A stretch of 35,139 bases of DNA from NCBI GenBank assembly GCA_001801215.1, contig MGXA01000110.1:1-35139 (forward strand), read 5' to 3'. Origin of the DNA: Gallionellales bacterium RIFCSPLOWO2_02_FULL_59_110 (lineage in GTDB: Bacteria > Pseudomonadota > Gammaproteobacteria > Burkholderiales > Gallionellaceae). The position numbers were made by a program, and so were the translations under genes. The notes beneath the pieces are model-generated. The model did not search any database. It had not been told where the DNA came from and worked only from the letters and a program-made list of their open reading frames with translations. Shown here piece after piece: positions 7,969 through 15,680 of the stretch (positions are counted from its first letter, which is position 1; the number at the start of each line of letters is the position of its first letter).

Positions 7969-8433
7969 ATGAAATTAACCAAGTATGCCGACCTTAGTCT
8001 AAGGTTGTTGATGTATCTGGCCATGCGCCGGGGCGAATCGGTCACGATCCAGGAGGTGAGCGACCGGTTTGCGGCCTCCAAAAATCACATGGTAAAAATC
8101 TCCCATCAGTTGACCAAGGCCGGCCTGGTCGAAAGCACGCGCGGGCGCAATGGCGGTGTTTGTCTGGCGCGTTCGCCGGAGAGCATCACGGTCGAAGAAG
8201 CTTTGCGCGCCACGGAAAACAGCTTCGATTTTGTCGAATGCCTTGGCGCTGCACAGAATCATTGCGTCATCTCCGATGTGTGTAAGCTGAGCGGCATTTT
8301 CGGCACGGCGCGCGCCGCTTTTTTCGATGTGCTGCGGCAGGTTTCATTGGCCGATCTGGTGGAAAACAGCGGGGCGCTCGAAGAATGCCTGCTGCCGCTT
8401 CCTGCGGTAAACCAGGAGAGGACGCCGGGTTAG
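7969..8433 (+). CDS. nsrR: Rrf2-family regulator, NsrR-like
   Basis: This 154-residue transcription factor starts MKLTKYADLSLRLLMYLA, typical of Rrf2 proteins. It has a winged-helix DNA-binding region (VSDRFAASKNHMVKISHQLTKAGLVESTRGRNGG) and the YxxDLxxRxL-like dimer start. Three cysteines, Cys91, Cys99 and Cys105 in ECLGAAQNHCVISDVC, match the cluster-ligand region of NsrR, the [Fe-S] nitric-oxide sensor, better than that of IscR. NsrR normally represses NO-detoxification and sometimes denitrification genes until NO destroys its cluster. Lying just upstream of narX-narL, it would link NO stress to nitrate respiration. The C-terminal tail after residue 135 is a little longer than in E. coli. 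Confidence 0.75.
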   Translation: MKLTKYADLSLRLLMYLAMRRGESVTIQEVSDRFAASKNHMVKISHQLTKAGLVESTRGRNGGVCLARSPESITVEEALRATENSFDFVECLGAAQNHCVISDVCKLSGIFGTARAAFFDVLRQVSLADLVENSGALEECLLPLPAVNQERTPG

Positions 8434-8576
8434 CGCCATCGCCGACAGGTCTGGAACAGGCGCGACGGTAATTGACGTTGCTTGCGCAAGCGGCATCTTG
8501 CCCCCATCATGTATCCGCCATGCATTATTAACCGGGTGGCGCCAATCCACTTTATGAATACCCGCAAGAGACTCGA

Positions 8577-10496
8577 ATGGTTGCATTAAAACTCCAGGAA
8601 AAAATCACTGGGCTGCTGGTGTTATATTTTCTCGTTGCGCTGGTTGCCATCAGCTCGACGCTGTATGTGTCCCTGCGTCTGGAGGGCGGCGCCGCAGCGA
8701 TCAACGATGCGGGCAGCCAGCGCATGCGTTCTTTCCACATCGCTTTTTTGCTGGCGCAGTATGTGCAGCAACCCTCCGACTGGCTGCGGCGCGATATCGA
8801 AGAGAAAGTCGCGCGGTTCGAAAAAGTCCTGTCCGATCTTGAGTACGGCGACCCGAAGCGCCCGCTTTCGCTGCCCAAGGACAAGGAAGTGCGTGACCAG
8901 ATGGACAAGTTGCAGCGGCTCTGGCAGGACGACATCAAGCCCCGTGTCCGGCGCGTACTCGATATGCAGATACGCGCGGAGCAGGATAAAATGTTGGTTG
9001 AATACCGGCCTGTCGTGGAGAGTTTTGTCAGCGACATAAACGATCTGGTGGCGATGATCGAGCACAGCAACGCTCAAGCCACCATCCTGCTGCGCACCTT
9101 TCAGATCGGCTTGATAAGCCTGGCGTTAATCGGCACCATTTTGCTGATGAACCTGTTCTCGCTGATGGTGGTGCGCCCGGTCAACCGCCTGCGCGAGGGT
9201 ATTCAGCGCATGGGCAAAGCGGATTTCGGCGTGCGCCTGCAAGTTGACAACCGGGATGAGTTCGGCGAACTGGCCCAGGGTTTCAACCAGATGGCGGACC
9301 AGTTGCGCTACCTTTATGTCACGTTGGAACAGCGCGTGGAAGAAAAATCCCGCAGCGTCGAGGAGAAAAACCGCGAACTGACGGCGCTTTACGATGTGGC
9401 GGCATTCCTCAATTCCTCGACCGCGACAGAACCCCTGTGCGGCATTGTGCTGGATAAACTGTCCAGCCTGATGGGCGCGCACGACGGAGTGATACGCCTG
9501 GTCGATCCGAAAGGAGAGCAATTGCAAATTGTCGCCTCGCGCGGGGTCTCGAAATCCTTCCTGGAAGAAGAAAGCTGCCTGGCTGTCGGCGACTGCCTGT
9601 GCGGCAGGGTGGCGCGCGATGGCGTTGCCATGAGCGCCGATTTTTCCGCCCCGTTTCAGCAGGTACCGCTGCATACTTGCAAACGGGCCGGATTTCAGGC
9701 GGTCGTGGCGGTTCCGATCAGGTCCAAGCAGCAGGTGTTGGGCATGATCAACCTGTTCTTCGAAACGCCGCGCATCCTGCCGTCGTCGGAAATCCGCCTG
9801 CTTGAGTCGGTGGGGCAGCATCTTGGCGTCGCCATTGAAAACCAGCGGCTCGTCGCGCGCGAAAAAGAAATGGCGGTATCGGAGGAGCGCAACCTGCTGG
9901 CACAGGAGCTGCATGACAGCATCGCACAGTCGCTGGCCTTCCTGAATATTCAGATACAGTTGTTGCGCAACGACCTGCAGGAGGGGCAGATAAATACTGC
10001 CTTGCTGGGGCTGGAGCAAATACGCGAAGGGGTGCAGGAAAGCTATGACGATGTGCGCGAATTGTTGGTGCATTTCCGCACCCGCGTCGGGAATGCGGAT
10101 CTGGAAACCGCAGTGCGTAGCGCACTGGAGAAATTCGAAGGGCAAACCGGTATTCGCGCCACTTTTTCGCACTGCGGGACGCTGCCGGATTTGTCGCCGG
10201 AGCATGTGCTCCAGGCCATGCACATCGTGCAGGAATCGCTATCCAACGTGCGCAAGCACGCCAGGGCAAGTTGCGTTGACGTGGAACTTGTCTGTGAGGG
10301 AGAATGCATGCTTTGTATCAGGGATAACGGCGCCGGTTTCGATGCCGCGCGCGATGCCGGCGATACCCATGTGGGGCTGAGCATCATGCGCGAGCGGGCG
10401 CACCGCATCGGCGCGGAATTGGTGTTGGAATCCGAACCCGGCCAGGGTACGCTGGTGCGCCTTGTATTGCCGCATAAGAGAGACACTGAAGCATGA
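8577..10496 (+). CDS. narX: Nitrate/nitrite sensor histidine kinase NarX
   Basis: This 639-residue inner-membrane kinase senses periplasmic nitrate and phosphorylates NarL. A first membrane helix (about 11-31) is followed by a periplasmic sensor region containing the P-box-like INDAGSQRMRSF, the nitrate-binding signature. A second helix (about 172-198) leads into a HAMP domain (PVNRLREGIQRMGKADFGVRL). A GAF domain spans about 265-420, and a HisKA_3 segment LAQELHDSIAQSLAFL carries the phospho-acceptor His446. The HATPase region has ESLSNVRKH and DNGAGF near the end. The domain order matches E. coli NarX. The ribosome binding site is weak. The TGA stop lies one base before a MITE-like insertion that separates it from narL. 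Confidence 0.92.
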   Translation: MVALKLQEKITGLLVLYFLVALVAISSTLYVSLRLEGGAAAINDAGSQRMRSFHIAFLLAQYVQQPSDWLRRDIEEKVARFEKVLSDLEYGDPKRPLSLPKDKEVRDQMDKLQRLWQDDIKPRVRRVLDMQIRAEQDKMLVEYRPVVESFVSDINDLVAMIEHSNAQATILLRTFQIGLISLALIGTILLMNLFSLMVVRPVNRLREGIQRMGKADFGVRLQVDNRDEFGELAQGFNQMADQLRYLYVTLEQRVEEKSRSVEEKNRELTALYDVAAFLNSSTATEPLCGIVLDKLSSLMGAHDGVIRLVDPKGEQLQIVASRGVSKSFLEEESCLAVGDCLCGRVARDGVAMSADFSAPFQQVPLHTCKRAGFQAVVAVPIRSKQQVLGMINLFFETPRILPSSEIRLLESVGQHLGVAIENQRLVAREKEMAVSEERNLLAQELHDSIAQSLAFLNIQIQLLRNDLQEGQINTALLGLEQIREGVQESYDDVRELLVHFRTRVGNADLETAVRSALEKFEGQTGIRATFSHCGTLPDLSPEHVLQAMHIVQESLSNVRKHARASCVDVELVCEGECMLCIRDNGAGFDAARDAGDTHVGLSIMRERAHRIGAELVLESEPGQGTLVRLVLPHKRDTEA

Positions 10497-10497
10497 T

Positions 10498-10733
10498 CCT
10501 GGAAACCTCAGTTGACCGCTTATTGAAACATATGGTGCAATGGCTAATAGAGTTTTTATGTTGATTCGTCTTTTCACCGGTTGGGTGAACACGCTACGGG
10601 GTGGATTGCACGGTTCTGGCGGCGCATGGCGGTGTTGCAACTCCTTGGAGTGGAACGACCGTTCCGCGTCGTTGCGCCTTGCCACGCGCCCCCATAACCG
10701 CACGCTCCGCCCTGTCCAACTGAGGTTCCTAGG
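10498..10733. mobile_element. MITE-like element between narX and narL (236 bp, copy 1)
   Basis: The terminal inverted repeats are CCTGGAAACCTCAGTTG at 10498-10514 and CAACTGAGGTTCCTAGG at 10717-10733, complementary at 15 of 17 positions. The first roughly 90 bp match the element at 23700-23817, which lacks about 117 bp of this copy's interior. There is no transposase frame. The flanks read ATGAT before and ATGAA after, an imperfect target duplication that contains the narX stop and the narL start. The right terminal repeat supplies TGAGG at 10721-10725 as the apparent ribosome binding site for narL. Confidence 0.85.
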
Positions 10734-11387
10734 ATGAAACCAATACGCATTTTGATCGTTGACGACCACACGCTGTTTCGCAGCGGCATCAAGCTGGTGT
10801 TGCAGCGGTGCGAGGGATTCGAGGTGGTGGGCGAAGCCGGGGACGGGCTGGAGGGCGTCAAGCGCGCCAGGCAGCTCAAGCCGGATGTCGTGCTGCTCGA
10901 TTTGCACATGCCCGACACCAGCGGGCTGGATGCGTTGCGCGTGCTGGCGGAAGATGTGCCGGAAGCGCATGTGGTCATGCTTACGGTTTCGGAAGATGCC
11001 GAGGATCTGCTGGAAACGCTGCGCTCCGGCGCGCGCGGCTACCTGCTGAAAAACATCGATACCGAATTTCTGCTGGAATCCATCCGGCGCGCGGCGCGCG
11101 GCGAATCCGTGATGTCGCCGCAAATCGCCCACAAGCTGGCAGACTCCCTGCGGGCCCCGCCCAAGGGTAATATTGTCGTGGCGGACATCAGCCCCAACAA
11201 GCTTTCGCCGCGCGAGCGGGAAATCATCGTCATGCTTGCCCATGGTTCGAGCAACAAGGAAATCGCCCGCGTGCTCGGCCTGTCCGAATCCACCATTAAG
11301 ATCCACGTACAGGGCATCCTGCGCAAGCTCAATCTCGCCAAACGGGTGCAAGCCGCCGTATACGCGTCCGAGCACGGCCTCATCTAG
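10734..11387 (+). CDS. narL: Nitrate response regulator NarL
   Basis: This 217-residue response regulator has a receiver domain (residues 1-125) with acidic pocket Asp10-Asp11, phospho-acceptor Asp56 (LLDLHMPD) and the switch residues Thr and Lys (MLTVSE, LLKNID). A C-terminal LuxR-type helix-turn-helix follows (LSPREREIIVMLAHGSSNKEIARVLGLSESTIKIHV). The overall sequence matches NarL/NarP. Phosphorylated by NarX, it should activate the nitrate reductase and transporter genes downstream. The start codon is the first base after the MITE-like element, so translation now uses a ribosome binding site from that element rather than coupling to narX. Confidence 0.92.
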   Translation: MKPIRILIVDDHTLFRSGIKLVLQRCEGFEVVGEAGDGLEGVKRARQLKPDVVLLDLHMPDTSGLDALRVLAEDVPEAHVVMLTVSEDAEDLLETLRSGARGYLLKNIDTEFLLESIRRAARGESVMSPQIAHKLADSLRAPPKGNIVVADISPNKLSPREREIIVMLAHGSSNKEIARVLGLSESTIKIHVQGILRKLNLAKRVQAAVYASEHGLI

Positions 11388-11466
11388 TTCCCTGTGCGCC
11401 ATAATGGCCGCCCCACAGCCGAATCCGGGTAGATTGGTTGCCGGGTCGAGCTGATCTACTTGGGGG

Positions 11467-11547
11467 CTACCCAAAAGAACTAGTTCTTTTTCTTCGTTGT
11501 GCCTGTACTTCGGAGGAATGGGCACTCCTGCCATGCAAGCCTATTCT
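11467..11547 (+). promoter_or_regulatory. Palindrome-associated promoter of the usp-narK1-narK2 unit
   Basis: A perfect 16-bp palindrome, AAAGAACTAGTTCTTT, lies at 11474-11489. A plausible sigma70 promoter follows: -35 TGGGCA at 11519-11524, a 17-bp spacer and -10 TATTCT at 11542-11547. The region aligns without gaps to 15735-15815 upstream of narG. The palindrome centre would be about 72 bp before the inferred start, which suits an activator. The identity of the regulator is unknown; NarL or a Crp/Fnr-type protein are candidates, although the palindrome fits neither classical site. Confidence 0.65.
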
Positions 11548-11591
11548 AGATAAGGCAAGTTACCGAAATATTCATGAGAGGAGCGGCAAAA

Positions 11592-12008
11592 ATGAAAATT
11601 CTTGTTTGTCACGACGGTTCGGCGGTTGCACAGTCCGCGCTGGAAAAATCCCTTGTTATGTTCAAGGCCGAAAAACCGGAGATAATTTTGGTAATGGTCG
11701 CAGAAGAGCCGGTAGATGCCAGCAGCTATGACGAAGCTTCATTTGAGGAGTTGCGCGCGGAATGCGAAGCAAATCTGAAAGAGGCGGCCGGATGGGTAGC
11801 CAAGCAGGGGCTCGATGTGGATGCCGTCATGGCCATCGGCGACCCGCGCAAGATGTTGGTGGAAGCCGTCAAAAAGAAAAAACCGGATATCGTAGTAATC
11901 GCGAGCCGCCCTCCGCAAGGCGGGGTCAGGTTCGGCAATATCACGGTCAGCGTCAGCGATTATGTCATCCATCATGTGACCGCTTGCCCTGTGCTGGTGA
12001 TGCATTAA
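11592..12008 (+). CDS. Universal stress protein (UspA family)
   Basis: This 138-residue single-domain Usp starts MKILVCHDGS, the usual first strand and loop, and ends SVSDYVIHHVTACPVLVMH, the usual last helix and strand. I chose the ATG at 11592, preceded by GAGAGGAG at 11576-11583, over an in-frame ATG at 11574. The nucleotide-binding loop region (ASRPPQGGVRFGNITVSVSDY) only partly matches the GxxGx9G(S/T) pattern, so ATP binding is uncertain. It is the first gene behind the palindrome promoter and precedes narK1 by 66 bp, so it probably responds to the same nitrate or oxygen signal. Usp genes often sit in anaerobic respiration clusters. Confidence 0.85.
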   Translation: MKILVCHDGSAVAQSALEKSLVMFKAEKPEIILVMVAEEPVDASSYDEASFEELRAECEANLKEAAGWVAKQGLDVDAVMAIGDPRKMLVEAVKKKKPDIVVIASRPPQGGVRFGNITVSVSDYVIHHVTACPVLVMH

Positions 12009-12074
12009 GAAGGAATTGAAAGAAATTTTCAGGTTTTTTTGGTGGCATTACAAAAATATTAAGGGGGATTAGAA

Positions 12075-13577
12075 ATGTCAGGATCAGGAAGGACAGACGA
12101 AAAAACAATGGGCTGGATGGACCTGTTCAACTTTGGCAGGGCGGATGTCATCGCCCTGCACAAGACATGGATCGCATTCTTTATTACATTCTACGTCTGG
12201 TTCAACATGGCGCCGCTCGCGACGACGATCATGAAAGAAACCGGCCTGACGCTGGATCAGCTCAAGGTGCTGGCCATTTGCAACGTGGCGTTGACCGTCC
12301 CGATGCGCGTGGTCGTCGGTATGTTGTGCGACCGGATCGGACCGAGAAAAACCTTCTGCATCGTGATGTGGACGATGACCTTCCCGTGCATCTGGTTCGC
12401 TTTCGCCACCTCTTACACGGAAATGCTGATCGCCAGGCTGATCCTGAGCGCAGTCGGCACGGGTTTCGTGGTGGGTATCGCGATGACGTCGCTCTGGTTC
12501 AAGCCGCGTGACGCAGGTTTTTCCCAGGGCGTCGAAGCGGGTCTCGGCAACTGGGGTTCCTCCCTGGCCGCGATCACCATGCCGATCCTGGCACTGACCG
12601 TATTTGGTAGCTGGCGCTGGGCCATTGCTGTCAGCGGTATCGTGATGTTCCTCTATGGCTTGTACTACTGGTTTGCCATTACCGACGGGCCCAAGGGGTT
12701 TGTCAGGCCGGTCGCCCGGAAGGCGCAGGCGATCGAGGTTTCGACCTGGGGCGATCTGGTGCTGGCGATTCTCTGGACCATCCCGATCTGGGGCGTGCTG
12801 TCGCTGCTGGTCAGGATGGTGACGAAGAAAGGCTATATCACTGAAGATATTTCGCTCATCCTGTATGCGGTCATAGCAATCATGGTGCTATACCAATTAT
12901 TCGGGCTGCTCAAGGTCAATATACCGATTCTCAAAAAAGGCGTTCCCGAAGACGATAAATACCGGTTTACCCAGATCGGCACCCTCAACGCCTCCTATGT
13001 TGTCACGTTCGGCGCCGAGCTTGCAGTCATTTCGATGCTGCCGATGTTTTTCCAGAAGACGTTCGAGATGACCCCGGTGATGGCCGGCCTGTTCGGCTCG
13101 ATGTTCGCGCTGCTGAACTTCTTCTCCAGGGCGCTCGGCGGTTACGTGTCGGATCGCACACCCACACGGAAACTCGCGCACATGATCTATCTTGCGGGTG
13201 TCACAGCAGGCTTTGTGCTGATGGGCATGATTACGCCCGAATGGCCCTTGGCCATGGCGGTTGCGGTCGTGTTCATCTGCGCGATGTTCGTCACCGGCGG
13301 CTGCGGTACAACCTTCGCGCTTATCCCGTTCGTCAAGCGGCGCATCACGGGTAATGTGGCCGGCTATGCGGGCGCTTACGGCAATGTCGGGGCGGTCGTG
13401 TACACCACTTTGTACGTAACGCTAACCGATAGCGAGTTTTTCCTGATGATCGGCGCGACGGCTGCTGCGACGTTCGTATTCTGCCTGTTCTTCATGAAAG
13501 AGCCTGCCGGTGCGTTCGCCAAGGAATACCAGCTCTCGTCGGTTGACAAGGAGATGATGGCGGGCGGCGGGCATTGA
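12075..13577 (+). CDS. narK: Nitrate/nitrite transporter, NarK1-like MFS protein
   Basis: This 500-residue major facilitator protein has about 12 membrane helices and sits in the inner membrane. It carries NarK/NrtP-type signatures: FYVWFNMAPL in helix 1, VGMLCDRIGPRKTF in the helix 2-3 loop, GLGNWGSS as the first nitrate signature and AGAYGNVGAVVY as the second. The second signature and the proton-coupled look suggest the NarK1 type (nitrate/H+ symport), but the direction of transport cannot be proven here. AAGGGGG at 12061-12067 gives a good ribosome binding site. It lies between usp and a second NarK, an arrangement like the narK1-narK2 pairs of denitrifiers. Confidence 0.9.
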   Translation: MSGSGRTDEKTMGWMDLFNFGRADVIALHKTWIAFFITFYVWFNMAPLATTIMKETGLTLDQLKVLAICNVALTVPMRVVVGMLCDRIGPRKTFCIVMWTMTFPCIWFAFATSYTEMLIARLILSAVGTGFVVGIAMTSLWFKPRDAGFSQGVEAGLGNWGSSLAAITMPILALTVFGSWRWAIAVSGIVMFLYGLYYWFAITDGPKGFVRPVARKAQAIEVSTWGDLVLAILWTIPIWGVLSLLVRMVTKKGYITEDISLILYAVIAIMVLYQLFGLLKVNIPILKKGVPEDDKYRFTQIGTLNASYVVTFGAELAVISMLPMFFQKTFEMTPVMAGLFGSMFALLNFFSRALGGYVSDRTPTRKLAHMIYLAGVTAGFVLMGMITPEWPLAMAVAVVFICAMFVTGGCGTTFALIPFVKRRITGNVAGYAGAYGNVGAVVYTTLYVTLTDSEFFLMIGATAAATFVFCLFFMKEPAGAFAKEYQLSSVDKEMMAGGGH

Positions 13578-13651
13578 TGTGACAGGAGGGTGTTATTGGG
13601 TTGGATGTAGTACTTTGGATGTAAAACTATAAGTAAAAGGAGTGGTTAGTT

Positions 13652-15304
13652 ATGGCAAGATTACCAAGATGGGAGCCGGAAGATCCGCAGTTCTGGAAAG
13701 AAACCGGTAGCGCAATTGCGTGGCGCACATGCTGGCTTACGACATTTTCGCTGATATTTTCGTTCTGCACGTGGTTCGTCATGAGCGCGGTGGTGGTGAG
13801 GATGCCTAACATAGGTTTCACTTTCACCACCATGGAGCTTTTCTGGATTGCGGCGATTCCGGGACTCTCTTCCGGCATACTGAGGTTGATCCACGCCCAA
13901 TTCATCCCGGTGCTCGGCACCAGGCCGGTCGTGAGCATCTCGACCATCATCAAGCTGATCCCGATGATCTGGCTGGGTTTCGCGATTCAGGATACCAGCA
14001 CGCCGTGGATGACGTTCATGATTATCGGCTTCCTCTGCGGTATGGGCGGCGGGGACTTTTCCTCGTTCATGCCTTCCACGAGCATCTTTTTCCCGAAACG
14101 GCTACAGGGTGTCTCAATGGGCATTCAGGCGGGTTTGGGTAACTTCGGGGTGAGTATCGTCCAGTTTACCGTGCCGTGGATCATCGGCTTTGCTGCGCTC
14201 GGAGCCGTAGTTGGCGGGCCGCAACCCTTCACCAAGGTCGATGTCCTCAAGGATATCGCGGTGACTAAAAATGCCAGCGGCATCGTGACGGACGTGGTAG
14301 CCAAGCGCCCCGATTTGGCTGCTGCCACGGTGATCACCAAAGAAGGCGACGTAATCAAGAACGTGGCGATTACCGAGACGGATACCACCAAGAACATGAA
14401 GGTGGAGATCAAGAGAAACGACCAGGGTTTGATTACGGATATCGTGGTCAAGAAGGTGGTCAAGAAAGAACTCTATCTGCAGAATGCCGCATTTATGTGG
14501 GTGCCGCCCCTGATCATCGCCTTCATCCTCTGTGCGATATTCCTGAGAAGCGTCACGGTTCCCGCGAGAGGCTTCAAGGGGCAGTTTGAAATCCTGAGCA
14601 ACCTGAACCGGGCGCGGGTGCATACCTGGAACTGCACCATCACCTATATCTGTTCGTTCGGTTCGTTCGCCGGTTATGCGGCCGCGTTCCCGATGATGAT
14701 CAAGACCATCTATGGCGGTTTCGACGGCGCGCCGGATCCATTGGCCTACGCTTACATGGGGCCGCTAATCGGCGGACTTATCCGTGCGGTTTCAGGTGGC
14801 CTATTTGACAAGATAGGTGGCAGCAAGGGCATGCACTGGACGACGCTGGGGCAGATCGGCGGTTGTGTGGCGCTGGTATTAGGCGGCTACCTGACACCCA
14901 CCGGTGTCGACCAGTTTCCGGGATTCCTCTACATCATGCTGTGGATATTCCTGATGACCGGCACCAACAATGCGGCGACCTTCCGCCAGTATCCGATCGT
15001 GTTCGCCTATTCGTCTGCGAAAGGCGCGCAGATGCTCGGCTGGACCGGGGCGTGGGCGGCTTTCGGCCCGTTCATCTGGACTTCGCTCATCGGTATGGCT
15101 ATCACCAAAACCGGCAGCGCCGTTCCGTTCTTCATCGGCATCGCGATTTTCTATGCCTATTCATGGTGGATCAACTGGTACTACTACACCCGCAAGGGCG
15201 CCGAGCGTTTCGACTACGGCAACTCCGGCGGCACATGGTGGGACAAGCTCTCCGATAAAGAGAAGGAACATATGAAGCACGTGGACTTGCATATACCTGA
15301 TTGA
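13652..15304 (+). CDS. narK: Nitrate/nitrite transporter, NarK2-like, with an extra periplasmic segment
   Basis: This 550-residue MFS transporter resembles E. coli NarK (nitrate/nitrite antiport type). It has a cytoplasmic N-terminus (WEPEDPQFWKETGSAIAWRT), GIQAGLGNFGVSIVQF as the first nitrate signature, and GTNNAATFRQYP with GAQMLGWTGAWAAFGPF near the second. It is longer than E. coli NarK (463 residues), mainly because of an insertion at about residues 190-272 between helices 5 and 6. This Lys/Asp/Val-rich segment (DVLKDIAVTKNASGIVTDVVAK, then MKVEIKRNDQGLITDIVVKK) contains two similar blocks and should face the periplasm. It follows narK1 by 74 bp in the same direction. Confidence 0.9.
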   Translation: MARLPRWEPEDPQFWKETGSAIAWRTCWLTTFSLIFSFCTWFVMSAVVVRMPNIGFTFTTMELFWIAAIPGLSSGILRLIHAQFIPVLGTRPVVSISTIIKLIPMIWLGFAIQDTSTPWMTFMIIGFLCGMGGGDFSSFMPSTSIFFPKRLQGVSMGIQAGLGNFGVSIVQFTVPWIIGFAALGAVVGGPQPFTKVDVLKDIAVTKNASGIVTDVVAKRPDLAAATVITKEGDVIKNVAITETDTTKNMKVEIKRNDQGLITDIVVKKVVKKELYLQNAAFMWVPPLIIAFILCAIFLRSVTVPARGFKGQFEILSNLNRARVHTWNCTITYICSFGSFAGYAAAFPMMIKTIYGGFDGAPDPLAYAYMGPLIGGLIRAVSGGLFDKIGGSKGMHWTTLGQIGGCVALVLGGYLTPTGVDQFPGFLYIMLWIFLMTGTNNAATFRQYPIVFAYSSAKGAQMLGWTGAWAAFGPFIWTSLIGMAITKTGSAVPFFIGIAIFYAYSWWINWYYYTRKGAERFDYGNSGGTWWDKLSDKEKEHMKHVDLHIPD

Positions 15305-15316
15305 TGCGGTTTGCAG

Positions 15317-15340
15317 GAGGGGAGGCTGCGGCCTTCCCTC
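15317..15340 (+). terminator. Strong hairpin after narK2
   Basis: GAGGGGAGGC and GCCTTCCCTC form a 10-bp stem with one G-T pair and a TGCG loop, 12 bp after the narK2 stop. No clear T-tract follows. It probably ends or dampens the usp-narK transcript. Confidence 0.5.
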
Positions 15341-15367
15341 GCTATATTTCGAAAAACAGTTCTTCTC

Positions 15368-15420
15368 AAGGCATCCCCCAAACTCCCTTTTGAACCAAGA
15401 GGGGGTTTGGGGGATTGCTT
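15368..15420. repeat. Long imperfect palindrome downstream of narK2
   Basis: The left arm at 15368-15391 (containing CCCCCAAACTCCC) pairs with the right arm at 15398-15420 (containing GGGGGTTTGGGGG) over about 23 bp with few mismatches. It resembles the palindromes inside the two pump genes in its G/C-rich asymmetric arms but is not the same sequence. It could be another family of dispersed repeat acting as a transcriptional stop. Confidence 0.6.
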
Positions 15421-15479
15421 TGGAAGCATAATCCTTATATATAGCCTATGGCTCGTGCGAAAGTATTGCCGTGAACAGT

Positions 15480-15680
15480 ATGGATATGGTTGTTAATGTG
15501 GTGGGCGTAATCTATGGGATTGCATTGATTATGACTATTTTTGTCCGCACCAGAGTCACCGAGTTGTTGCGGGTGGACGCCCTGTTTTTGCGGCAACCAA
15601 CTGAAAGCACCAGGCCCATAAATCTGATCGCCGGACTTCTGATTGCGGGCTACGCTATCTACTCTATGTTGTCCCGATGA
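15480..15680 (+). CDS. Small two-helix membrane protein of the nar region
   Basis: This small protein has 66 residues from ATG 15480, or 69 from an upstream GTG at 15471; neither has a strong ribosome binding site. It begins with a hydrophobic helix (MVVNVVGVIYGIALIMTIFV), then a short polar loop (RTRVTELLRVDALFLRQPTESTRP) and a second helix (INLIAGLLIAGYAIYSML). I do not recognise a named family. It lies between narK2 and the narG promoter, so it may belong to the nitrate region. The frame is clean and looks like a real membrane protein, but coding status is less certain than for its neighbours. Confidence 0.55.
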   Translation: MDMVVNVVGVIYGIALIMTIFVRTRVTELLRVDALFLRQPTESTRPINLIAGLLIAGYAIYSMLSR

